Assembly: GCF_004210375.1 (NCBI RefSeq)
Contig: NC_134831.1
Coordinates: 44,426,035 to 44,490,034 of the forward strand
Length of the DNA: 64,000 nucleotides
Direction: 5' to 3'
DNA from: Tachypleus tridentatus
Taxonomy: Eukaryota; Arthropoda; Merostomata; Xiphosura; Limulidae
Notes under the pieces: model-generated
Database searches by the model: none
Told to the model about the DNA's origin: nothing
The model's input: only the letters and a program-made list of their open reading frames with translations
Shown: piece after piece, positions 1-11,529 of the stretch
Position numbering within the stretch: position 1 is the stretch's first letter
How the letters are laid out: the number at the start of each line of letters is the position of its first letter
Program-made: the position numbers and the translations under genes

Positions 1-666
1 CCACAAAAACAGGAGAATTGGACAGATATCGTGTTACAGAACAACGTAGTATTTTCTCTTTCTGTGATTGAATCTTAATCAAAAGAAAAGTCTGTACACA
101 GAGTGTGAACAATCATAATCTTTATTACGAAAAAAAAGTCGAGTTTAAACATTTGCACAATCACTTGTATCTAACTGGGAAGAAAGAACGAAAACCTGCT
201 TGCAGTACTCTCTTACGAGCTTACCTTTAACTCTATTACCTCTATATTTTTAAGTCGTGCTATACGTAACACATGTTTTGATAGGTCTTTATTTCCAACA
301 AAGATACAAAATGTTTAAGAATACTTGCAAAAAAAAATCTATCTGAATCTGTAAGCCTAACTAAGTGTTCTTATAAACAAACGAAAACATGTTAATATAA
401 ACAAAGTATTCTTTCCTCAAGTGCACTCGCTATTTGACGACTACTTTCATGTCACCAAGGGGAAGGAGATACCCTTAGATAATCCCACGATTCACCTTTA
501 GAACAAACCTTCTCTTCATAGCATAATTTATACTACAATGATCTCTTCTAAAGGAAAGAAAAATAATGTAATGACTTCAGCAAAGCCTGGCAACCACGAA
601 AATAATAAAGGTGAGAGGAGATGGACCTAGTTCTGATACCGAAAATGTAAAAACTGTCTGGGAGAT
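1..666. other. No gene seen
   Basis: AT-rich sequence with no long open frame, tRNA-like box or repeat that I can recognise. Confidence 0.5.
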
Positions 667-679
667 AAAGGAATATTAA

Positions 680-961
680 GTTTATTTTGTTTGTTTTTTG
701 AATTTCGCGCAAAGCTACACAAGGGCTATCTGCGCTAGCCGTCCCTAATTTAACAGTATAAGACTAGAGGGAAGGCAGCTGGTCATCATCACCCACAGCC
801 AACTCTTGGGTTACTCTTTTACCAACGAATAGTGGTATTGACCGTCACAATATAACGCCCCACGGCTGAAAGGGCGAGCATGTTTGGCGCGACGGGGATG
901 CGAACCCGCGACCCTCAGATTACGAGTCGCATGCCTTAACGCGCTTGGCCATGCCAGGCCC
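680..961 (-). mobile_element. tRNA-headed SINE, type A, full length with target duplication
   Basis: On the minus strand it reads from a tRNA-like head (A box TGGCCAAGCG, B box GGTTCGCATCC) through a conserved body (GGGAAGGCAGCT, CCAACTCTTGGG on the plus strand) to a tail ending GAATTTCGCGCAAAGC and a T-rich end. The head looks Thr-like (anticodon CGT) by loop position. A perfect 13-bp duplication AAAGGAATATTAA flanks it at 667-679 and 962-974, proving retroposition. Confidence 0.9.
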
Positions 962-1496
962 AAAGGAATATTAAACACATGATGTACTCTTCTCCCCATC
1001 CCCCATCCAGTTCGATTGCAATTCGTATATTGATCAAGAAATCAAAATAACCTGCTCTCCCTCCTACAAAACCACTTGTACAACAATACGTGGTGACAAT
1101 ACAAGAAAAGAAACTTTATAAAAACAAAACTAATGCAAAACTAAAACAAATTGACATAATATAGCTAACCTGTTAACAAAATAACAACATTAATACACAT
1201 ATCAAAACGAAGTTGCTTTAACAAAGCTTCACATAATTCAAAATGAAACCCTTTAACGTGGAAACCATAATACATGCAAAAATAAAAACTCTTTAACATT
1301 AAAGTAAATGAAGTATACACAAATTAAAGCTCTACTTCTAAGATGTTAATCTTAAAATGTAAACCATTCCGTGATGAGTCAGTGGAAGGATACAAAAGCT
1401 GGCCTTATATGAAGGTAAAGCACAGCACAATTTTAATAAATCGTTAAAAATTAAATTGAAAGCAGTAACTAAGCCCCTTAATAAAACTACATATAT

Positions 1497-1638
1497 ACTC
1501 AAGTTGTTGTTTTGAATTAAGGACAAAGCTACACAATGGGCTATCTGTACTCTGCCCACCACGGGTATCGAAACCCGGTTTTTAGCGTTGTAAGTCCGCA
1601 GACATACCGCTGAGCTACTGGGGGGGCCACTCAAGTTG
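1497..1638 (-). mobile_element. tRNA-headed SINE, type B (Val-like head)
   Basis: The minus strand begins with a tRNA-like head (AGTAGCTCAGCGG, loop CTTACAA giving anticodon TAC, Val-like; B box GGTTTCGATACC) and ends in the tail AGATAGCCCATTGTGTAGCTT. The body is very short. A perfect 10-bp duplication ACTCAAGTTG lies at 1497-1506 and 1629-1638, so the element itself is 1507-1628. Confidence 0.85.
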
Positions 1639-1941
1639 AAATCCAGAACAAACTATTTGTACAATACAAAAATTACATAATAAATCATAAAGAAAACCCT
1701 TCACAGAAATATGTGATAAAATATTGAAAAACTTTCTTAATTTGATCTAAACAGAATATAATCAAGTGAAATATTTATATACATGTAAGAGCACACTACT
1801 ATAATACACACGTATACAAAACACAAAGACCAACCAAATGCATTAACTAAAATAATAAAACCAGTAATTTCAGTTTACAAAATGCACACTTACACATACA
1901 TTCACATACACACATATATATATATATGTTACAGTAAGAAT

Positions 1942-2023
1942 GTATTCTCAATACGGTTGGTGTGGGTATTAAAACTTTATTTTAATTAAAGTTTTAATAT
2001 CCATACCAACCGTCTTGAGAATA
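1942..2023. repeat. Penelope-type terminal hairpin
   Basis: Two arms of about 36 bases (left ending GGGTATTAAAACTTT, right starting AAAGTTTTAATATCC) fold back around eight bases. The outer part contains CCATACCAACCGTC, related to the terminal sequence of the Penelope-like element at 47.3 kb and to 4824-4866. Confidence 0.6.
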
Positions 2024-2039
2024 AGTTTTTACCTCATGT

Positions 2040-4689
2040 GGGTTTCTTGTCATCATGAAGTGTGTTATAGTAAATTATGATAGATTTTTAGTATGTCAAT
2101 GTGGTGTGATAAAGGATTTCTTGAACTTTCGTAAGTATCTTCGAAGCTTTTAGCAATTCATCTTGGAGCCAGTGTACTTCTCTCTTGAACTATAAGAGTC
2201 TTTCTGTGTTTTAACAGATTATCTTCCTTCCCTTTATCTGTTCCTTACAGTGGTGCTTTTAGACATAAATATTATTCAATGTGAGTTGATTTAAGTTTTC
2301 GGTCGAGGTTGCAGAGGCCTGTTCTACTTTCTCTTACAGTGAGGTCCTTATCTGTGTATAACACTTGTTGATAGCGGTAGTCTATGCTGCAATTCTGGTA
2401 GTAGTGGGCTGGACCACCAGTAATCTCTCACTCGTAGATGTTGTGGAGAGACTTAATCGGTGTTTACAGTTTTTTCCTTCCTGAATGACAAGAGCTTTTG
2501 AAAATATTTTATGGATGGGAAATAGGGTGATCGTCACACAGGTAGGAGCATATAAGTTATCCTTGCAGCAGCTTTGAAATGAGTATTTGTAAACCAACAT
2601 AAGGTCCCTGGGAGCAGTAGAGAATGTAGGTTTCAGCTCGGTTATTGGTCTCACATTTTGGGCAGTTAGCCTAATCATCAATTGGATTGTTACAGTAGAT
2701 GTTTGCAACTCTGTTGGAGACCACTTCAGTGACTTAAAGATTGTGTTTGCTCACGGAGTCTTAGCTGGCAATTTTAGAGACATCAGAGCAAGCCTAATAG
2801 TAGTCTCAGTCATATCTCTCATGTCAGATGTATTATTCAGCAATGTATCCTCACTCACGAGTTCTCCCAAGATAAAAACCAAACAAGCCCCATGGGTCTT
2901 AGGCACTGAAGTAGAGTTATATATATATATATGCTAAATGACTGACTACGTAGTTCTCAGCATATTTACTCTTCATTGTTGATAACTGCACGTCAGAAGT
3001 CACTGGCAACACAAATAGAATGATTCATAAATAAGTGGCTAGTTGGAAAACATAATTGTCAGAACTCTTAAGAATGTTGTCTTAAATATAAATAGTTGGG
3101 ATTTAGAAGTTATAGTTGAATTAAATTAGATTGCTAAAAAACTCGACCAAAAGTGCTGGTTAAAGCTGTAATGGCCCAACTACAACAAAAGTTTCTGTCC
3201 CAAAATTCCCTTTAGAATCAAAATATTAAAACTATTGTCGTGTCAAATTGACAGTTTTACAGATTTACATCTACTCACGAATAAATTGCATGTAGATAAT
3301 ATATTAACTCATATACGAACATTCCAGTTTACTTAGGCTTCATCACGTCTAATAAATGAACCAAATCAATCATGTTATCTGATGCTGTCATTGCTATGGT
3401 GATGGTACACTACTATCTTAAAACCCACTTACGTTTTATTTACTATTGTCTGGGTATTATATAAAACAGAGCTCAGATTTAATATGAAAAAATGGTGGAT
3501 GAGACAATCTCTCATAATCAAAACACGCTGAGCTACTGCTTGAGCACTAACATCGATTCTCCGATTTTAAAAATTCCTTGACTTTAATACATATTTTTCT
3601 TTTTTATTCTTCTCAGATATAACCAACCTCAGTTAGAGATAAGTACAGATCAATACCACACGGATGTTACTTCTTGCGTCTGGTGAACAGCAGAAAATTA
3701 GCAGACTTGTATCACTATAAAAGAGTCGATCCACTTATCCCAGTTAGTATCACAAAAAATGAATACAAGCAAATCCAATGAAATGGGGTCGGTTCGAATC
3801 AGATATAGTAATATTTTGTTTTTATTTTATGATTAGTGATAGAACGCAACTTCTACTGGCAAGAGATATACGTGTTTAGTTGCAACGAAGGTGTCTTGCG
3901 AGGGCTCCAAAAGTAGTTCTCCAGAGCTTTTAGCATTCGGCCAGACGAATACCTAAAAAGTCAAAATCACAAAATTATTTCAGCTGAGTGTCTGAATTAT
4001 TAGCCAACATCTCAGTTTGATATACTGTAGGCATCTACCAACACCAGTCATCTAGGTTGTGTAGTAATGAAGCAGCTATAAGTCATTATTCCGTGGATAT
4101 CACAAGTTGCATTGTTAATAGCTTGAAAAGTAGAGGTCCCAAAGCCACAAGTTTTTGATCAATAACTATTCTAATTTACTGAAAAAGGAGAGTGGTTCAC
4201 AAAATATAGTACAGACATTTTGTAGACAAGACAATACCACTGACAAAGTGGAAAGAAAGGGTTATAAATGCTCATCAGCCGTTTGTTTTCAGACCAAATG
4301 TTGTTCTAGTTTTTGATAATCAAGTGAAAATCACACTATGTATTGCATATGTTATATGATGAACATAGTTGAACTAAGATGTTAGAATACAGTTGTGTTG
4401 TCATCCTCTGAAATATCAGTTTCAACCTCCAGTTTCTGAGAGGTGTCTCAGTGCAGTCTGTTTGAATATTCCACAGACTTATGTGTACCATGCAACTCTT
4501 GCACCACATGCGTAAAGTTAGAGATTTGTTGGAGTACCAGATATGGATCGAGCCAGACTAAGGTGAGTAGAGGTGGCAAGGTGAAGTGCGCTTCTTCACC
4601 TCACCCAACACTTTACACAGCTAGTAAGTGAAATTGTTCCATGTTAAATATCAGTCAAAGAATACTACTTGCTCTACTAATGAAACAAG
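2040..4689. other. Non-SINE stretch with one doubtful open region
   Basis: On the minus strand from about 2937 to 2382 one frame is open except for a single TGA. The translation is Thr-rich and repetitive and matches nothing I know. It adjoins the Penelope-type hairpin, so it may be element-derived. The rest (2,940-4,690) shows no gene or structured repeat to me apart from a short TA run at 2918-2934. Confidence 0.3.
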
Positions 4690-4806
4690 AGTTAGCGGTG
4701 GGTGGTAATGACTAGCTGCCTTCCCTCTAGTCTTACACTGCTAAATTAGGGACGGCCAGCACAGATAGCCCTCGAGTAGCTTTGTGTGAAATTCCAAAAC
4801 AAACAA
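4690..4806 (+). mobile_element. SINE type A, head-truncated copy
   Basis: Carries the body and tail of the type A SINE (GGGACGGCCAGCACAGATAG, then AGCTTTGTGTGAAATTCC) and ends AAACAAACAA. The tRNA head is missing, a usual 5' truncation. Confidence 0.8.
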
Positions 4807-4823
4807 TACGCTGTACTAGCGGG

Positions 4824-4866
4824 GTACTAAAGTTTTAATACCCATACCAGCCGTCTTAAGGATACA
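4824..4866 (+). repeat. Penelope-type terminal fragment
   Basis: AAAGTTTTAATACCCATACC followed by AGCCGTCTTAAGGATAC matches the right arm of the hairpin at 1988-2023. It stands alone here. Confidence 0.5.
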
Positions 4867-4969
4867 GCATTACATAAAATTATGATTTTGAAATTTTGCA
4901 GCAGAAAAGGGTTTTTGTTAAATAATTTTAACATATACTCACAGAGATTAACATGCATCAATAAGTTTT

Positions 4970-5213
4970 TTTTTTTATTTTGAATTTCGCTCAAAGCTAC
5001 ACGAGGACTATCTGTGCTAGTTGTCCCTAATTTAGCAGTGTAAGACGAGAGGGAAGGCAGCTAGTCATCACCATCCACCGCCAACTCTTGGGCTGCTCTT
5101 ACATAAAAAGCCTTCACTGCTGAAAGGGCAACCCTGTTTAGTGTGACGGGGATTCGAACCCGAGACCCTCAGATCACGAGTCGAGTACCTTAACCACTTG
5201 GTCATGTCGCACA
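4970..5213 (-). mobile_element. SINE type A, nearly full length
   Basis: Tail, body and tRNA-like head (GGGGATTCGAACCC) present in minus orientation; a small internal deletion removes part of the body before AGCCTTCACTGCTGAAAGGG. No clear target duplication seen. Confidence 0.85.
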
Positions 5214-5944
5214 TCCACAAGTGTTGCTCTTAAGTAAGCCTTGTACCTATACATATAATTGTTTTGTTTTTCTTGTTCGGATAGACATCCATTTTTGCAA
5301 ATGATTTTATTCTGCTAGTAATGTCAAAACACGACAAAATATAAATACTTGTGGTATTTTAAACCACATTCTAAAATTAAGGGCTAATGACTTCACATGG
5401 TAAAAGTTGTTTACATTTTCACTTCAGGGACAAAAATTTTTAAACAATCACATGACCATACCCTAGGTAGAGCTATAAAGAAGAAAAATTGAATGACCAA
5501 AATAAAACGCCGACGGGCTGACATCTGTTCTTTCAAATTATAATATAAGTATATATGTGTGAACATGCAAGATTATTTTGAGTAGTAGCTGTTTCTTGGG
5601 TCCCAAGTTCAGAATGTTTTGAGAGACTAATGGCTTCCCTGGTGAATGTAAATGTTTTTTCTTCATTTATTTTGTCTTAAAATCTTATAAAAGCCTTAAT
5701 TTATACAACAGTTTACACTTGCTTACGGCGTTAAAAACTTATCTGTTTCGCAATGTCTGATACCAATCTTCATGAAGTAATCCAGATAGTTATTTTTACA
5801 GTTATGTAAAAGTGCAATGATCTTTTAATTTAACCGAAACATTAGAACTTAAATTTGTCTTAAATGTATTATGTTACGTATCATAATTTATCCTGAACGA
5901 GTCTCCGATTTGTTATGTTACGTATGTTACGTATTACAATTACA

Positions 5945-6074
5945 CACGTCTCCCGCTTGTAGAGCGGTATGTCTTCAGATTTACAACGCTAAAATCAGGG
6001 GTTCGATTTCCCTCGGTGGGCTCAGTAGACAGCCCGATGGGGCTTTACTATAAGAAAACACACACACACACACA
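5945..6074 (+). mobile_element. SINE type C (Val-like head, CA-rich tail)
   Basis: tRNA-like head with A box TAGAGCGG, loop GATTTACAAC and B box GGTTCGATTTCCC, followed by GGGCTCAGTAGACAGCCCGA and GGGGCTTTACTATAAG, then a run of CA dinucleotides. The tail differs from type B but shares a GCTTT core. Confidence 0.75.
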
Positions 6075-6242
6075 TTACAATTTCACATAACCGGAAATAT
6101 TAATTTGAATTTTTAGTTAACTGAATGTTGATATGTATTAAACTCATGATATTTGTTAACAAAACTGATACACACAATGTACTTTATAACACAAATATAT
6201 TTTAATATAATAATACAATACATAATAACGGTTATTACAATA

Positions 6243-7482
6243 ACACTATGTAACACAAATTTTGTTCCTGGATAGAGTGTGTTATTTCTTAATTGCTTAT
6301 TTTATAAAAGTACAGGAAATGGCCATTATTCCCTTCAAACTTTGCTTTTGTGACATGGATAATTAAATTAACCTATTTTCTATGTAAAAACGGGCAAATT
6401 TGTACATTTTCATTTACATAATATCTGAATAAAACAACATATGAATCAAGATTTACATGTATTTATAATAAAGTTATACAAAAATGTTTAAAAGTGAGTA
6501 ATTTTTCGAGATTTGCGAATGTAATATGAATCACTTTCACGTATCAGGCCCCAAATATAGTCTTCCACCATGTTTTCTTTATGCGCTCCTTAGTAACAGC
6601 GTTCAAAGTCCAGTATATCTTGGTGGAAGCGCTCGCCTTGCTCCTCTGAGTATGCTCCCATGTTCTCCTCGAATTTATCAAGATGATGGTCAAGGATATG
6701 TACTTTCAGGAACATCCTGCAGCCCATTTTGCCATTTCACCAGAGCCTCAACCAGTTCCACATAACTTTCGGCTTTGTGATTGCCCAAAAAACCCAGAAC
6801 CACTGCAACAAAGCTGCCCCAAGCATTTTTCCTTTGCTACTGAGATTATTGGGGAATTCTGTGTACTCCAGGATTTACTGTATTGGTAGTCCAACGAAGA
6901 CATCAGCATTGAGCTTTGCCTCAGACAGCTTAGAGAAGTCCCGAAGGTACTTGAAGAATGCAGACTCCTGATCAAGAGCTGTGATAAATTGTTTCATTAG
7001 ACCCAATTTTATGTGCAATGGTGGGAACAACACCTTCTTCTGGAGGTCCACTAGTGGCTCACGCTTGTCATTGTGCCTACCTACAGAGAACTCGGTCCGT
7101 TGTGATAAATTGGCCACAAACATAGCAGAATGCGTCTGGAGAATGCTTGCAGCTTCTTGATCAGATAGGTCTATGTGTTCACTTAGGCAACTAGAACTAA
7201 ACTGAAGTGGTAAGTGGTGAGCCCCTGTATACATATTACTATGGAAAGTTCTAGAAAATTCTAAAAGGTTCTTGAAAATTCTCTATCAGCTACTCGGCAC
7301 TGAACCAACCAAAAATGTTCTGGAAAATGGGTAAATTTGAAAATTTCATTACCCAGGTCACAAAACTAAAATTTGAAGAGAAAAATAGGTCTCTTTCATT
7401 TACTTTAAACATAAACAATTAGGAAATAACACTTTCTGCCCAGGATTAGGAAAATGTAAAAATTTTGTTACATAGTGTAATG
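6243..7482 (-). mobile_element. DNA-transposon-like unit with long inverted ends
   Basis: The left end (6243-6375) and the reverse complement of the right end (about 7345-7482) align over roughly 130-145 bases with small gaps. Shared blocks are CACTATGTAACA, AGTGTTATTTCCTAATTG (left: TGTGTTATTTCTTAATTG) and TTTTGTGAC followed by TGGGTAAT or TGGATAAT. Between them lies the broken protein-coding region described separately. The arrangement is that of a DNA transposon with long terminal inverted repeats; the superfamily is not recognised. Confidence 0.6.
6500..7234 (-). pseudogene. Broken open frame with GAYSEEQGERFHQD motif (element-encoded, family unknown)
   Basis: Reading down the minus strand from ATG at 7234, one frame gives about 119 residues (including KVLFPPLHIKLGLMKQF and SKLSEAKLNADVFVGL). 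It then meets a stop near 6877 and at least two more, and continues in the same frame with GCRMFLKVHILDHHLDKF, MGAYSEEQGERFHQD and a Trp-Gly-Leu segment. I recall proteins of this type as repeated, uncharacterised entries in arthropod genomes. The E-x-G-E-x-F-H cluster could be catalytic, but that is inference. At least three stops make this copy dead. Confidence 0.65.
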
Positions 7483-7816
7483 GTTTGTATACAGCGTTTT
7501 ACGAGCTTACACACAATATCGAGTCTTCTACCTGGTTTAAAACTGAATGTTTTATCGACGTTCACGGAGAGCGAATTATTTCTATGTTGATACTCAGGTA
7601 CACTTCTCTTGACAGCTAGCTAGCTTGAAAAACACATAAGTTTTCCACCAACAACAATATCTAATGTCCTCGTAGAAATACTAACGTCTGAAGGTAATTC
7701 ACTGAAGTTGAACGGTTTGACATATTCGAAATTATTAACGTTCCTGGTTAACTCTCTGTAGTTTTCTGATTAATAAGCGTTTATCACAATTATAGCTTCA
7801 GAGGTTTATATGATAG

Positions 7817-9078
7817 TATCGGGTCATCCCATAAGTAATTTCGTTTGTAACACTAAGATTTAAAAGGAGAATAAAGAACTCAGGTAACAACTTTAATCAT
7901 TTCTGTATTTTCCATCACTTTTAATAATAGTCTGTCAACGTCTTAAAAGATTTTCAATACCACGCTTATAAAAATCAGGTAATTTTGGAACAAAAAAGGT
8001 ACAAAGGCTATTTTTTGACTCATCCATAGAAGTATACAGTTTTTCATTCAGATGATGTTCTGAAAAGATGGTAATCTAAAGGAGTAAGATAATAAGAATT
8101 AGGGGTGCGTAAAAGTTTCTCCAAGACAAGCTCCTCAATTTTTCTGGAAGTGATTCTAGTGGTGTGAGGACGTACTTTGTCGTGATGGAAAACAGCTCAT
8201 TTTCGATTTACCATAGCAGGCTCTCTTTTTTATTTAGTGCACTATTTAGTCGATCTACTTGCTTAAGTATCTCTCAGCAGTGATTGTCTGGTTTGGTTGT
8301 AACAATTCAAAGTGTATTACACCATCTTTATCTCACCAAACACTAATAAAAACCTTTCTAGGATGCAGGTTCGCTTTGGCTGTGGTGTAGTTGGTTCTCC
8401 TGCACTAATCCACATTCGGCAGTGCTTAACATTTTGATAGAGTACATAGTTCTCATCTCCAGTCACTCGGCTGTTCAAAAACGAAGCTTGAAGTTCACGA
8501 GAGTGAAGAGATATGCAGATGTCTACTCATTCTCTTAGATTATCAGTTGACAACTCATGTGGCATCCATTTTCGCAACTTTGAAACTTTACCAAGTTGTT
8601 GCAAATGCTGAGGGACAGTGGAAGGAGATGATTGAGTTTCTGGGTTAATTCTTCAACAAGCACAATCCTCCTTAAGTGTTGCTAGAAGCAAGTCATTATC
8701 AAACTCAACAGAGTGCCCAGTGTGAAGTGCATCTGTCAAGATGCAGTCACCAGTTCTAAACTTCTTGAACTATCTTTGACACTTCCTGACATTCAGAATG
8801 TCATTGCAGTACATCTCTTGAATGCTTCAGTAGCACTTTTCCCTTTTCTGAACTCGTAAAACATTATATGCCTTATGTGCTCCTCTGACAACTCCATGAT
8901 AACTGGGACTTTCTACAATAAATAAAACTAGTAAAAAATGAACTGGCTCACACTTAGTGCTATCAAATCATTCCATATAACTTACATAACTTCGAGAATA
9001 ACTTCATTTAGCCAAGAAATATTCATTTAAACTTGTTCTATCCCGAAAAACGACATTACTTATGGGATGATTTGATAT
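7817..9078 (-). mobile_element. mariner element, decayed
   Basis: Terminal inverted repeats TCATCCCATAAGTAAT (7824-7839) and ATTACTTATGGGATGA (9055-9070), with TA at both outer edges. Total about 1.26 kb, the usual mariner size. It contains one transposase remnant in minus orientation. Confidence 0.85.
7860..8897 (-). pseudogene. mariner transposase pseudogene
   Basis: Begins MELSEEHIRHIMFYEFRKGK, the usual N-terminal helix-turn-helix start of this family. It breaks soon after and resumes in other frames. Downstream HHDKVRPHTT corresponds to the family's HDNARPHTA-type second catalytic Asp motif. The segment ending LTPLDYHLFR is the third catalytic Asp region (DD34D type). Many stops and frameshifts; non-functional. 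Confidence 0.8.
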
Positions 9079-9892
9079 AATAACTGTAGCGTGTCAATTT
9101 TTAAAGTTTTAGGATGAGGTTCTCGAAAGTTCGGTTGGTAACAATATTCAAAAATACACTAGGGTTTTCGTAAAACATATATTGTTGCTTCTTACACTCG
9201 ATACTTTTCTACAAACTAAGAGAACGGGGATTTGCTCAATACACATTTGACAATATACGTTACACGCACGTCTAAATATACATTAAACTAAAACAAACAC
9301 TGATATTAAAATAAATGCATAGCAGTAAATCCGTTACAGTTATGACTATATAAAATAGTTAAATATTATTTAAAGACCGACTTAAAAAAAAAATCTAAAT
9401 GTCACCGCCATAACAGAATCTTTCATTATTAAATGTAAATATATGTTATTAAGAAACAGTTCAGTGACTCATTTATTTCAATTATAATCTGATCTTAGGA
9501 AATGAGAATTAATTCTATCTCAACAGATGAAATCCATTGGCAAGTAGTTAGATCAATATAAGTTGAGAGACATCGTAGTTTAATACCGTTAACATTAAAA
9601 TGAATCAATTGATTAAATGAACTAAACGAGGATCATTTACTGCTAAAATGTGACGAAGTACATCAGGTATTGATGCTAAGACTTCAGTCAAGGTATGTGC
9701 ATAACCTTGGCGTTTGACAAGAACCAAGCAGAAAGTTATGAACCTTTTCCTTTTAGTATGATTATTGAAAAAAATTCACAGAACTGCTATTACATAATGA
9801 AAGCAAAAACGACATTTTTGTGCAGAATAAATGATAGACTTTCTTCTCGTTCTTACAGCTAATTACTGTCTGCAATAACTAAGATTAGGGCG
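9079..9892. other. No gene seen
   Basis: AT-rich sequence between the dead mariner and a SINE fragment; no structure recognised. Confidence 0.5.
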
Positions 9893-9968
9893 TTTGCTTA
9901 TTTTAGAGCAAAGCCACATTGAGCTATCTCTCTTCCGCCGCGGGGAAGCGAACCCCGAATTTTAGCAA
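9893..9968 (-). mobile_element. SINE type C/B fragment
   Basis: Minus strand has the B box region (GGGGTTCGCTTCCCC) joined to a tail (AGATAGCTCAATGTGGCTTTG). The first half of the tRNA head is absent. Confidence 0.65.
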
Positions 9969-10167
9969 GAGTTTGTTTGTTTATTGTGTCAAATTAACTT
10001 CGTTTTATTTTTTACTCTTGCAAAGTCAGTTTGATAATTCGAATTTCTTTACGTTTTAAAAATTGTATTATTTAATACTTTTAACTAAATGTACAAAACC
10101 CTTGTTAGTAATAGCACATGTCTTTTTATCTGTCAATCAACTTAATTTAAATATATTATCTAATAGT

Positions 10168-10878
10168 CATGTAGTAGAGTTTGTTTGTTTGTTTGTTTTT
10201 AAATTTCGCACAAAGCAACTAGAGGGCTATCTGTGCTAGCCGTCCCTAATTTAGTAGTGTAAGACTAGAGGGAAGGCAGCTAGTTATCACTACCCACCGC
10301 TAACTCTTGGGCTACTCTTTTACCAACGAATAGTGGGATTGATCGACACATTATTACGTCCTCACGGTTGAGAGGGTGAGCATGTTTTGTGAGACTGGGA
10401 TTCGAATCTGGAACCCTGAGATTGCAAATCCAGAGTCCAAACCGTCTCCCCATAGCGGGATAAATTTATACAAATCAGAAGGATCAACACAGAAAGAGAG
10501 TATTACGATCAACACGGGTCAGAACAATCGACGCAAATCAGAATAATGAACTTCTCAGAAAAAAAATCAAAACAGAAAGACCAAAATAATAAAGAAAATT
10601 GTTTGTTTTTGAATTTCGCACAAAGCTACTCGAGGGCTATCTGTGCTAGCCGTCCCTAATTTAGCAGTGTAAGACTAGGCAGCTAGTCATCACCACCCAC
10701 CGCCAACTCTTGGGCTACTCTTTTACCAACGAATAGTGGGATTGACCATAACATTATAACGCCCTCACGGCTGAAAGGGCGAGCATGTTTGGTGCGACGG
10801 GGATGCGAACCCGCGACCCTCAGATTACGAGTCGCGCGCCTTAACACGCTTGGCCATGCCAGGCCCCATGTAGTAGAG
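10168..10878 (-). mobile_element. Two type A SINEs enclosed by one target duplication
   Basis: Two minus-strand type A copies, 10180-10455 and 10600-10866, are separated by about 145 bases of unrelated A-rich sequence. The 12-bp direct repeat CATGTAGTAGAG flanks the whole block (10168-10179 and 10867-10878) rather than either copy. The right copy has the usual CGT-type head loop. The left copy's head loop reads TTTGCAA (anticodon TGC) and is more decayed. Confidence 0.8.
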
Positions 10879-11258
10879 ACAAGCCCTTGTAACCCAACCC
10901 TGGTGGCTCAGCAGTGACCTTGTGCTCTTATAACATTAAATATTAGGAGCTGATACCAACGGCAGGCGCAGCGCAAATAACTTATTGCGTCTAAAAATAA
11001 AATAAATATAACCGAGTCCTAGTATATAAATACATCAGAAAAATTAACTAAACATTAGGAGATAATATTAACCTTAAGTGTAACACGTGATAAAATTTGC
11101 AAAACTTAAGTATTATGTAGAGATGGTAATGCAAAAAAAAAAGTATATAAAACATTCTACATAAAATTCCCTGCATAAGTAGCCTGTAAGTGCTGAATCA
11201 ATCTCACAAGCTTATGGTTAATGGCCACTGTAAAATGTGTATAACGCTGTTGTCAATT

Positions 11259-11527
11259 GCTGGGCACGACTTAGTGATTAGGGCACTCGTATCGTAATCT
11301 GGGGGTCGCGGGTTCGAATCCCCGTTACACCAAACATGCTAGTGAGAGCGTTATTATGTAACGACCAATCCCACTATTTGTTGATGAAAGAGTATCCCAA
11401 GAGTTGGTGGTGAGTTGCGATGACTAGTTGCTTTCTCTTTTTGTGTGTCACACTGCTATATTAGTGATGGCTAGGAAAGATAGCTCTTGTATAGCTTTGC
11501 GCGAGATCAAGAAACAAACAAACAAAA
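11259..11527 (+). mobile_element. SINE type A, full length
   Basis: Head with A box TTAGTGATTAGGG and a good B box (GGGTTCGAATCCCC), loop CTCGTATCGTAATC, then body and tail ending ACAAACAAACAAA. Several substitutions in the body suggest an older copy. The open frame running through it is not a gene. Confidence 0.85.
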
Positions 11528-11529
11528 TA

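Noticed and set aside
6526-6971. Plus-strand open frames in the 6.5-7.0 kb region
   Set aside because: They are shadows of the minus-strand element protein with the FHQD motif.
11259-11340. A genuine tRNA gene at the head of the 11.3-kb SINE
   Set aside because: Followed directly by SINE body and tail; anticodon arm is mismatched, so it is a retroposed head.
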